DNA from: Protopterus annectens
Taxonomy: Eukaryota > Chordata > Ceratodontiformes > Protopteridae
Length of the DNA: 64,000 nucleotides
NCBI RefSeq assembly: GCF_019279795.1
Contig: NC_056732.1
Location: forward strand, 1,077,681,083-1,077,745,082
Direction: 5' to 3'
The position numbers were made by a program, and so were the translations under genes. Shown one piece after another: positions 12,600 to 22,536 of the stretch (positions within the stretch are counted from its first letter, which is position 1; each line of letters starts with the position of its first letter). A model generated the notes under the pieces. The model saw only the letters and a program-made list of their open reading frames with translations. It was not told where the DNA came from and searched no databases.

Positions 12600-12816
12600 G
12601 CACATATTCACATGCACACTCACACCTTTGGCCAATTTAGAGTATCCAATCCACCTATTGCATCTCTTTGGGATGTGGTAGGAAAGAGGAGCACCCGGAG
12701 GAAACCTACATTTACACAGGGAGGACATGCAGACTTCACACAGAAGGTACCTCAGCAGAGAATTGAACCAGGGAACCGCTTGCTTTGCGGCAACAACACA
12801 ATCCACTGCGCCATTA
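12600..12816 (-). mobile_element. V-SINE-like repeat (copy 2, different subfamily)
   Basis: On the minus strand it starts GGCGCAGTGGATTGTGTTG, has a box-B-like GGTTCAATTC, then the conserved body with CTTCTGTGTGAAGTCTGCATG, GGTTTCCTCCGGGTGCTCC and CTAAATTGGCCAAAGGTGTG. This is the longer, canonical body seen in many fish repeats. It lacks the GTGGCGACCCC-type tail of copies 1, 3 and 4, so it belongs to another subfamily. It lies just past the junctophilin poly(A) signals. Confidence 0.8.
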
Positions 12817-14169
12817 GGATATTTATAAAGAAACATACACTATAGTAATGACAAGAACTTTTTTGTATATATCTAATTGTATGTTGTGCATGTTCATGTG
12901 GCTGATACACCTGTTACAGAACACAATATGCCTTTCAAATTTTGTCAGTAGTCTACGTTCACTGAAGAATCTGCAGTGGTTCCTGTTTCAGTTAATTGAG
13001 TTAGACTGTTTTTTTTTGTTTGTTTTTTTGTGTTTTTTTTCTGGTTGAATTGTGATTAACTTGGTGTACCTCAGTGAATGTAGCCCAGATCTACATCCTT
13101 AAAGAGGATTTTTAAGTAATTTGATATTAACTAATGTTAAAGAACTTATAATAAGCAACACTGGGTGTGTATCAAAGAGATCTGAAAAAGTAGATTTGTA
13201 GAGATGGAGCTAGCCAGAAGCCAGAGAAGGTGAAACCAATGCACATTAAGAGGAAAACAAGGAATACAAAAATGAGGTAAGTTAAAGGAAAAATGAAAAT
13301 AAAATAATCCTCATCAGTTTCTTCCATCTGAAAGGTCCTTTTGAACTTGATGTCATTTGTAAAGCTCCATGTCCCATTATATAAATATGCACCATTTGCT
13401 TGGTAAGTGCCATGTTAAGAACAGTGGGAACCAGGCTAAATTTCTACTGATGCTGGTGTAGGCAGACTCGGCCTGATCTGTCTCAGAATCAGTGTCTCTA
13501 AAAAACAGTGTCAGCACTACACCAGGTTTAGGATTAGACATTGAAATTATAATTAACAGGTGTCACTAATGTAACAGCTTAACATGCAGTGAGGAAAAAG
13601 AGGATTACACTTTGCGGGAATACTCTCCTACTTTGTTGGCTTACATACATTGTTATCACTGTGTAAGTGTTATCAGAGCTTGTCCCATTAGGAGGAGTAC
13701 CTATTCTGGCTGGTAAGTAGGTGTCATTTTAATATTGGTAGTGTGTTCTGTTGCATGTGTTCCACATACGGAAGTTTTAGATAAAGGTGTTTTTTTCCTT
13801 TATCGGGGAATGCAGCACTAGTATTTGTGATACTTGGATAAAGGTCCGCAAGTTGGACAAGAAAACCAAATTCTAATGATGTTTTTTTTTTAAGTCTTTG
13901 CAGCATGAGTGTTTTGTATAACAGTCAGCTGTCATTGTATTATTGTCAGTAAAATATAAAGATTTACCAATGTTCTGCTCTTCAGCAGTCTTACTTGGTA
14001 AAGTATTTACTTTTGCTATGTTTGATGTTTATTTTTAAATACCCTTGTTTCATGAAAAGTTTTTATATTTGCATATAACTTTGAATAAATATTGCGGCTT
14101 CAACAGTTAAATCCAAGCAACATTGATAATATTGACTCTTTCATCATCAGCTGTAAATCTGATAGTTTA

Positions 14170-14335
14170 CAGAGAGTGTAAAGGCTATGAGCCCTTGAAG
14201 AGCTTCATCCTATAGTTGTAGGTTTGATTCTGCCATTCTCTGCTTATAAAGTTGGTGCCTCTAAACCCGTCATTTATCAGGCAGTGCTTTTGGGTTACCT
14301 CTAAAGATAGGCAGTTGTGCCTAGATGGTTTACCT
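14170..14335 (+). mobile_element. Possible tRNA-derived SINE
   Basis: A box-B-like GGTTTGATTC at 14220-14229 is preceded about 50 bases upstream by sequence resembling a degenerate tRNA 5' half (AAAGGCTATGAGCCCTTGAAG). The following 90 bases may be a body or tail but match nothing known to me. Evidence is weak. Confidence 0.3.
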
Positions 14336-14489
14336 AATTTAAAAATGAGAATGAAATAAATACCATCAGTATGCAGTCACCTTACCAAGGTGCCCTTGTA
14401 GTTACTGAAGAATCAGTATTGCACCTTAACATCACAGTTTTATTGACATGATACCACTGGTAGCAGACCTGAAGTTTGCATGTATTCAT

Positions 14490-14498
14490 TTTATTATT

Positions 14499-14540
<42 letters not shown>
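14490..14540. repeat. (ATT/AAT)n microsatellite
   Basis: About 50 bases of TTA/TAA trinucleotides, uninterrupted after a short phase change near 14501. Confidence 0.95.
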
Positions 14541-16851
14541 TTGCTATTAGTGTACTCCAGCTACTCTATAGTGTAAATTCAGTCAGAATGTCCTGGTATA
14601 TAACATAGATTACCTTTTAGAAAAGGGAAATAGTGGAGACCATCTCCAATGAATTAAGCAAATCTTTCCTGTATTCCAGTGATTCAGGCGTGTTAATTCC
14701 AAGTGTTTTCTGATGATCAAATATTATGTCTGGTGGCAGATGATTCTGATGTCAATTCCTTAGAAAACAATAACTTGGGGAATGCTTGTTCATTTTGAGA
14801 ACTTTCACAACCAACTTCATTTATGGCTGTTTTTCTATTTCTGATGTTCAGAGTGCTTTGTCAAAGGCTGCCTTCTAAGTAGAAAAGGCGACATTGATTT
14901 GTCCCTGCAGCATGCTTCCTATCTACTACATGAAAATGAAGCCATCTTATTTATTAGAATGCTGGTCTTTGACTACAATGATTCTAAGTACACAAGTTAT
15001 ATTCATCTACATGAGTGGCATCGTAGCTTTAGAAATGTGGTACATATTCAAAATTGACTTGGAGGTTGGCCAAAAGTCAGACTGAAGATCTGTGAAAAAA
15101 ATACATATAAAATGTTGTAAGTTCTGTTGTATTATGCATGTAGCAAAGTTGAATGTTAATAGTCTTAGCTTGTGTCATAATTCTTTGGCTTTAGATCTAG
15201 GTGATTGGATTCCCATCTGTGATTTAGCAGAGAGTTCTGAATGCTTTCTTCTTTCTTCTGAAAACTTCTGTGAGATGAAGGGCCATGAGATAAAAGCTCT
15301 AAATGTGGATCTGAAAGAAGGCAGAAAGATCAACTCATAACAACACACTTTTGACAAAAAAGCAACAACATTGTGTGGCAAATCTTGTATTAGACAATGT
15401 AGTGTTAGCTTATTTTGTTGTGTTTTGCACTTAATATGTTTATTATTTTGTGATTTACTGTTGCACTTTTAGACTGATTATCTTAATTGTTTGTGAAAAT
15501 GTTTTATGTCTCTTGGTATCTTGTCTGACTTAAAATATTTACAGTAGACATTTGGGTAACATTGATGGGATGAGTACTTAAAATGTTAATTGTACTTTTC
15601 TATCCACCTCCATAAAGACCACATTGTCAAGGTGCCAGAAAGATGTCTGTTTGTGAGATGGAATAATTTTATTTTTAATCTATGTTTTGTTTACATTCAC
15701 AAGCTGAGTTAAATGTTTGCCCAAGTTGTGTCAACAATGCTTTTGACGTTTTTGTGGCATTTCAGAGACTTCTTAAAGCAAGAGTATTCCTTAGACAAGC
15801 ACAGTGTCCAAGCATCACAAGGAGGTACTTTTGGAGCCTTGGCAATGAATCAAAACTTTGTCTAAATCTACAATAGATGATATAACTTGAGTCTGAAAAA
15901 TCTCAATCATATAGAGTCAAAAAAGGAAAATTCTACAGCAACATGGGATTCCTCCCTAACCATTCTGACCATTATTTCTAAAGATATTTTTTCTGTTGAT
16001 GTAGAAAATGAGCATTGCACTTCCAATCCAAATAAGAGACTATTCTTGTTTTGCAGAAGAAAACTGGGTTAATTGCAGATGATTCTGAGCCTTGGGAAGA
16101 AAAAACAGCCAGGTCTTAGAAATCCATGTTTGGCCTCAAAGCTTTATAAGTCTATCTCTGTAAAAATGTATTTATGATTACAGCTTTTAATATCCAGTCT
16201 AAGATGCAAATGAATGGCACATTTTGATATTCAGGATATCTACATGTATATTCTTATATTTACTGTGTGAATAAAATGATACTTAACTTTCATTCTCATT
16301 GTCTGTGTCCTTAGAATTGGTAGTGGTGTGTGTGTGTGTAGGAATATGCCTTCCCATACTTTTATGACTAGTTTATAATCGGATAAAAATCTGTGAGTCA
16401 TTTTCACATTCATGCTAAAATAGCTTAGACTTTCCTTAATTTAGCATGATTTTTATGACCCTTAGGATTAGATGAGGTTCATAACATCCACTGTTGCAGG
16501 ACATGCATTAAGATTTATACAGTAAAGCTACAAGCTGGCATAAGTCTTCCAGACAGATCTTTAAAGTAGATGGGCAAACCTAGGAGATGAGTAACAACCT
16601 GCACGACATCATGACTATCAACAGTTATTCATTTTATTAAGGAGAGTATAATGCATGCCATTTTCAGTTCTCTTCTGGTTTTGAAGTAAATGCAGTCATT
16701 GTGTCAGTGCATTGGTCATTTCCTTGGTGGATCTGAAAGAACAAGTGCTTTCTAATTGTTCCCTGTTTATCAAGCCAAGAGCTGTTTTAACTGTGTCATT
16801 TTTATAGAGATATATTTTTTTTACATTTTGATATGTAATGCAATGTCTTTT

Positions 16852-16969
16852 GGATTCCCCCGTTAGGGGTCACCACAGTGGACCACCGGTCTACAGATTG
16901 ATTGGCAGTGGAGTTTTTACAGTGTCGAGTTGCCAGTGCCTAACCTTCACAGAAGGCACAAGCACACGC

Positions 16970-17028
<59 letters not shown>

Positions 17029-17166
17029 CACACCTTCTGCATGTCTTTAAAACTCACTCGCCCACAGGGAGGACATGCAAACTCTGCACAGAAGGTGCTC
17101 CAGCCAAGAATCAAACCAGAGAACCTCTTGCTGTGAGGCAATGCTAACTGCTGCACAACCGCGACT
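16852..17166 (-). mobile_element. V-SINE-like repeat (copy 3) containing a CA expansion
   Basis: The tail module (GACCCCTAACGGGGGAATCC on the minus strand, near 16855-16875), the body (CCTTCTGTGCAGAGTTTGC, CATGTCCTCCCTGTGGGCG) and the tRNA-like head (GCGGTTGTGCAGCAG... near 17140-17165) match copies 1 and 4. A CA/GT microsatellite of about 70 bases sits in the middle of the body, where the related copies carry only a short C/A-rich stretch. Confidence 0.8.
16963..17033. repeat. (CA)n microsatellite inside a SINE
   Basis: CA dinucleotides with a few CG interruptions. It creates spurious His/Thr-repeat and Cys/Val-repeat open frames in the two directions, which are not genes. Confidence 0.95.
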
Positions 17167-20036
17167 GACACATTATGTAATGGCATTCTGAAAATGAGTA
17201 GGAGTAAGTGTTCTTGAGGGAAATACATTCCACCTAAAGAACGCTATCTGCAGTATCTTTTTTTTCCTTAATGAGAAAACTGTGAAGTTATTACTTGAAA
17301 AAGTAGTATATGATTTTCAATATGAAGATATTTTAATTTGAGACAGGCTCCTTAGGGTCCTCCATTGAAACCCAATAAGCTGCTGATATTAGCTCAGATG
17401 ATGTCTGCCTTTCTCTTGCCAAGAGAACACACACAAAAGTTTAGCCCCTGCTTGTCTACCACCACACAGAAGGGAACAAAGCATAAGGGGTCTCTGACAT
17501 GTGACAAAACATGTTAGCTGATGTCAAGCAGTGACAGATACCCGAGGTCTAAGTGATCCAGAGATGTTCTCAGGCATTCTTTCCATGTGGTCATGTGGAA
17601 TGTATTTTGCCCTCTACAGTACCAGAGGTTTTAACATGTGCTGCTTCTTCTCCATTCAGACCCCTGCTATTTTAAAAGCTATACCTAGCGGAACTTTGGT
17701 TACTGAAAAGAGACCATAGATGTATTGAACACCAGAAATATCAGGCCTATAACACCACAGACACATCTCATGAGATCCTTTGCTTTTCAGAGCAAATTGG
17801 GCTTGCAGTTAACACAGAGAACTAAAGCTCTAAGCTCTTAATGAACTTCCTGTGGTACAGGTTTAGTTCCTTCAGTCATCATTTACCTTTTGTGTGAACT
17901 TGAGCAAGTCATGTAACCAGTCAGTGCTACAGGGCACTTGGGAATTTGGACTAAGCTCCTTAATGGTCTCCTGAACAACATGCCTAGTAACTATCTATAC
18001 TTGTGAACCTAAGATGTGTGCCTTAAGGTTCTCTTCCCAAGAAGTCAGAGGGCTGTCTGAGGCACCTGTTAAGGAGCCACTGGGGATCTGGGGTTGGGAA
18101 TTGATGGAAACTGCAGAGCACAGCTGGAGAATACATGTGGGTGAGGGGAAGAGACATTAGGAAAAATTAAATGTTACATATTATGTAACATCTTATGCTC
18201 AGAGTACACTGATCAGAATAATCTGTATGTTAAATTCAGAAAATTCTGTACCACCAAAAAATTAAACATATAAATAAAATATGTAGTTATCGAAATGTAA
18301 AATTTGTAAATGGACTGTAGAATCCCACAAAGTCTAAAGCATGGCTTCAAGGACTTCTAAGGATAACCTGCAATAAAAATCAGGATCCTAAACAAATAAA
18401 ACAGTAGGTTTAAATGACATGTTGTTGTTCCTGGCCCAGAAATTTACAGCTGCAGGCACCACCAGTAGCCAGAGTCAGGAAATGAAAACACAAAGGCAAC
18501 AACTCAAGTCATTAAATCCAGCTGTATTTATCTCCAGGGTAACTTCAAAAAATCTTCCACAATGTGTGAAAGGCTACTAACTAATAGGATTTGGTTTCCT
18601 TGGCTGAGAGTAGTAACATCTAGTAAGTCATCACCACTATTGTTCCCAGGTTTTATTTCTTACATTTTAAGGTATGCTTAAAAAAATGTTCTGATGATGT
18701 AAAAGCTTGATTCATTGAAATGGTAGCCACTACTTATGGAGGTAACCCAAGAGACTAAGGATAAGAATGGGACAACTTTATGTAATAGGATAGGAAGCAA
18801 AGACCTAGTGAACATCACAATTAATGGGTATAAGAGTTATGCCAGTGTACTGACAAGATCACAGTGTAGTGCCCCTTTTAAGGCAAGTAAAGTCTACCAG
18901 ACTAGTAAATATCTTCGTAAGTATCCTGGATGTGTTAGGCAGGGTATAACTGTTAAAAGCAGTCCCCATGCCAAAAGTATAGACCATATACAATAGAGCT
19001 TGACAGTTGACATTTTAACTTTGTCAGCTTTCATCCTTTTAAAGGAAAACTCTACCTTAGAACTTTAAAAACACGTTTTTCATTGCATCTTTGTTTTCTG
19101 GACTGTTTTAATGCCTCAGAATCACTCCAAGTGCTTCTTTTACAATTTTAATGTCTTTCCCACAAAATGGAGGCTGATAAGGCCTGCCTTGGTAACGTGA
19201 TCCTGTTTTCTTTCCTTCTTCCCAGAATACATGTCAAGTCCTCTTTACATAAGTCATGCTAGATATAAGGAAGTGGCATTGTTTTCTCATGGCATTAAGA
19301 CAGAATGGGAGGACTGTGAAGCACTGTCATCTAACATACCTTCTGTAACAGAGCTACTTCTAGGTTTCCCTAACTGAGCCTCTTGTATGTGTCTGTCAGA
19401 GCGTATTCTATGCTGTAAACAGCTGTTAGTGACTTCCATCAAAAGAAAGTTGGTAAATAGCAGGCTTTTGTAAAGTGATTCTTTTGTAGTTCTAAAATAA
19501 TTGACAGACCTTCTCCCACACTCTCATGCTGAGGTGTGAAAACTCTCACTGCAGTAAATAATCCTTGCTGTATCAAGTACAGGTGAAAAGTAGGAGGACT
19601 CAACATTAAGTCTGTCTGCTACTTCCTAATGTCTTCAGTGGGAGTTTTTTTTCTGTCTCATGAATGATGTAGAATTAAATTGTACTTTACTAGTTCCTTA
19701 ATTATTTCTCCCATGTTCACTCCTACCCCCTTTTTTTCTATTTCATATATATTTACACTTTGGTAACCAGGAAAGTGAACTTGTCCCAAGACCCTTTTCA
19801 GCAATGGCTCTGGCTACATTGACAAAGATAACAAGTAATAAACGCACTTAGCAATACAAAGAAAAATAAGTACTGACATAAAGACATTGACAAAGATTGC
19901 TCGTGCAACACATAGCCAATGTGTGACAGTGAATAAGTAAAACATTAAGCAACATTTGCTAGAATGTATACATTAATAATGCTTAACTCTAGTATGTTAA
20001 CCTTATTAAAAATAACAAATCGTATGCCCCCATATT
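17167..20036. other. Unassigned intergenic DNA
   Basis: Apart from the MIR-like segment listed separately, nothing was recognised. The longest open frame (18736-18996, 86 codons) has no known domain, no splice context that I can support and no similarity that I recognise. Confidence 0.55.
17845..17950 (+). mobile_element. MIR/CORE-SINE-like fragment
   Basis: The segment TGTGTGAACTTGAGCAAGTC, followed by TAACC and TCAGTGC, closely resembles the conserved part of MIR-type SINEs (TGTGTGACCTTGGGCAAGTC...TTAACC...CTGTGCC). A degenerate box B (GGTTTAGTTCC, near 17862) lies upstream at the right place. It is old and partial. Confidence 0.55.
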
Positions 20037-20037
20037 G

Positions 20038-20111
<74 letters not shown>

Positions 20112-20123
20112 GACACACACACA
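20037..20123. repeat. Compound (CA)n(TA)n(CA)n microsatellite
   Basis: About 25 bases of CA, 44 bases of TA and 20 bases of CA abut the left end of a Tc1 transposon. The TA tract may have offered the TA target. Two overlapping minus-strand open frames here are repeat artefacts. Confidence 0.95.
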
Positions 20124-20683
20124 TACAGTTGATGTAAAAAGTGTACACACCCCTGTTAGAAATGCCAGGTTTTTGTGATATACAAAAATGAGACCACAAT
20201 AAATCATTTCAAAACTTTTCCCACCTTTAATGTGACCTATATTTCAATTCAATTGAAAAACAAATCTGTTAGGAGAAAAAATATAAAAAATAAAAATGTA
20301 CAATATGCTGGTTGCATAAGTGTGCACACTCTTAAACTAATGCTTTGTTGTGTGTGTACACCCTTAAACTAATACTTTGTTGAAGCACCTTTTGATTTAA
20401 TTACTGCGTTCAGTCTTTTTGGGTAGGAGTCTATCAGTATGGCACATCTTGACTTGGCAATATTTGCCCACTCTTCCTTGCAAAAGTGCCCCAAATCTGT
20501 CAGATTGCGAGGGCATCTCTTGTGCACAGCCCTCTTCAGGTTGTCCCACAGATTTTCTATTGGATTTAGGTCTGGGCTCTGGCTGGGCCATTCCAAAACT
20601 TTCATTTTCTTCTGGTGAAGCCATTCTTTTGTTGATTTGGATGTATGCTTGTGGTCATTGTCGTGTTGAAAGGTGAAATTTCA

Positions 20684-20833
20684 TAGGCCAGCGTTTTCAT
20701 AGGTTAGGTTAGTACTAGGCTAACTGCACTTGTGGACCATTTTAAGCCCAGCCAATTACCCCATTTGAGAATCAAACCCTGCACCCTGTGCCTATAAGGT
20801 GAACACCTTAACCATTATGCCAATCTCCTGGTT
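20684..20833 (-). mobile_element. tRNA-derived SINE with a CR1-type tail
   Basis: On the minus strand the head reads CCAGGAGATTGGCATAATGG (box A TGGCATAATGG) and has a box B GGTTTGATTCT about 35 bases later. The second half (AATTGGCTGGGCTTAAAATG, CCACAAG, GCCTAGTACTAACCTATG) matches the 3' end of the CR1-type LINE copies at 55.4 kb and 58.85 kb and, less closely, those at 45.74 and 32.45 kb. Sharing a 3' tail with a LINE is how tRNA SINEs recruit LINE reverse transcriptase, so this CR1 family is the likely partner. The SINE is inserted in the Tc1 transposon. Confidence 0.85.
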
Positions 20834-20835
20834 TT

Positions 20836-21112
20836 AAAGTCTTTCGGCTTTTCTCGGCTAGGGGTCGCCACAGTGGAACCCCCATCCGCTAATGATTGGC
20901 AGTGGATTTTTACAGTGCCGAGTTGCCAACCCGATCCCCAACCTTCAAAGAAGGCATGCCCATTCACGCATGCACCTACCTGCATGTCTTTAATGTCACT
21001 CAACCACGAGGAGGGCATGCAGACTCCACACAGAAGGTGCTCCAGCCGAGAATCGAACAGGAGAACCTCTTGCTGTGAGGCGACAACGCTAACCTCTGCA
21101 CCACCGCTGAAT
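20836..21112 (-). mobile_element. V-SINE-like repeat (copy 4)
   Basis: Minus strand: tRNA-like head with CGGTGGTGCAGAGGTTAGCG, box B ending CGATTCTCG, conserved body with CTTCTGTGTGGAGTCTGCAT and tail with GTTCCACTGTGGCGACCCCT and CCGAGAAAAGCCGAAAG. This is the best preserved of the four copies and inserted into the Tc1 element next to the CR1-tailed SINE. Confidence 0.85.
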
Positions 21113-22223
21113 TCTTGTTCATCTTCAGCTTTCTAGCAGACATCTGAAGGTTATGGGCCAAAAATGATTGGTATTTGGAATTGTTCATAATTCCCTCCAC
21201 CTTGATTAAAGCCCCAGTTCCGCTGAAGAAAAGCAGCCCCAAAGCATGATACTGCCACCACCATGCTTCACCATGGGGATGATGTTCTTTTGGTGATGCA
21301 AAGTGTTGTTTTTGCGCCAAACGTACCTTTTGGAATTGTGGCCAAAAAGTTCAACCTTGGGTCTCATCAGACCATAACACATTTTCCCACATGCTTTTGG
21401 GAGACTTGATGTATTGTTTTGCAAATTTTAGCCAGGCCTGGATGTTTTTCTGTGTAAGAAAGGCTTCCGTCTTGCAACCGTACCCCATAGTCCAGACATA
21501 TGGAGAATATGGGAGATTAATGTCACATATAGTACACAACCAGTACTTGCCAGAAATTCCTACAGTTTCTTCAGTGTTGCTGTAGGTCTCCTGGCAGCCT
21601 CCCTGACCAGTTTTCGTCTTGTCTTTTCATCAATTTTGGAGGGACGTCCATTTCTTTGCAGTGTCACTGTTGTCCCATATTTTCTCCACTTTTTGATGAC
21701 TGTCTTCATTGTGTTCCATGGTATATCCAATGCTGTGGAAAATTTTTGTACCCTTCTCCTGACTGATACCTTTCAACAGTGAGATCCTTTTGATGCTTTC
21801 TAATCTCTCTGTGAACGATAGCTTTTGCTGTAGCAGGGAACTGAGTAAATGTCAGGAAAATCCTACTAGGACAGCTGAACTTTATTTGGGGTTAATCAGA
21901 GTCTCTTTAATTGATGGCAGGTGTGTACCCAAGAAAACTGAATGCTGCAATTAAACCGAAAGGTGCATCAACAAAGTATTAGTTTAAGGGTGTGCACACA
22001 CAACAAAGTATTAGTTTAAGGGTGTGCACACTTATGCAACCAGCATATTGTATGTTTTTTATTTTTTATATTTTCCCCCTAACAGATTTGTTTGTTTTTC
22101 AATTGAATTGTACAGGTTATAGTTCACATTAAAGGTGGGAAAAGGTTTGAAATGATTTATTGTGGTCTCATTTTTTATATCACAAAAACATGACAATCTG
22201 AAGTAGTTAACTTCATTTTATCT

Positions 22224-22357
22224 GCAACCTGTGGGTATATGGATCAGTATTGGATCCGAGCCAGCAACTTTTTTGTAGCATCTGCTCCAAGCTCCGAGCT
22301 CCTCCCCTTACCAGTAATGCCCTACCATCTCCTATCTTCCCTCAGATCTCGTTTGCC
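22224..22357 (+). repeat. DIRS left inverted terminal repeat
   Basis: Begins GCAACCTGTGGGTATA and ends near CAGATCTCGTTTGCC. It pairs with 27976-28108 on the other strand with roughly 80-85% identity by eye. Confidence 0.85.
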
Positions 22358-22536
22358 ACGCCAGTAGTGTGCATCGTGGTCTCCTTTGCTCTGAGCTCAG
22401 GGATAGTAAGTGGTATTTTTTTTTCTGGTATCCATGTGTGCTTGAGTGAATTTTTTCCCTTCCTTCCCTTGTGTAGTATCTTTTTTTTTTTTTTTGTATA
22501 GAGTAGTAGTTAGGCCTGCCCTTCCCCTAACTGTGT

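Larger units (their letters stand above)
12817..16851. other. Unassigned intergenic DNA
   Basis: No coding gene, RNA gene or well-defined transposon was recognised here apart from the AAT repeat and the SINE candidate listed separately. Open frames of 60-82 codons (for example 14894-15085 and 15092-15340) show no known domain. An AATAAA occurs near 14084 but cannot be tied to a transcript. Confidence 0.6.
20126..22195 (-). mobile_element. Tc1/mariner transposon, broken, with two SINE insertions
   Basis: The element starts after a TA (20124-20125) with CAGTTGATGTAAAAAGTGTA. Its long inverted ends (about 20126-20400 and 21960-22195) carry matching blocks such as GTGTGCACACTCTTAAACTA. Minus-strand frames give Tc1 transposase pieces: WENVLWSDET (first Asp) near 21370, GGGSIMLWGCF near 21250, [12 protein letters not shown] (second Asp) near 20640-20680 and [13 protein letters not shown] (catalytic Glu) near 20540-20580. 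The transposase is frameshifted and interrupted at about 20684-21112 by two SINEs, so it is inactive. The outer ~36 bases of the right end are missing where the DIRS-like element starts. Confidence 0.9.

Noticed and set aside
16838-17228. Open frames rich in His/Thr or Cys/Val across CA repeats (also at 31623-32060, 43114-43414 and 19945-20207)
   Set aside because: They are translations of CA/GT or TA microsatellites and have no independent coding evidence.
18736-18996. 86-codon frame as a small host exon
   Set aside because: No recognised domain, no convincing splice borders, and composition like its noncoding surroundings.
20747-20833. tRNA gene on the minus strand
   Set aside because: Box A and box B are good, but the sequence continues into a CR1-type tail and no full cloverleaf is evident, so it is a SINE head.
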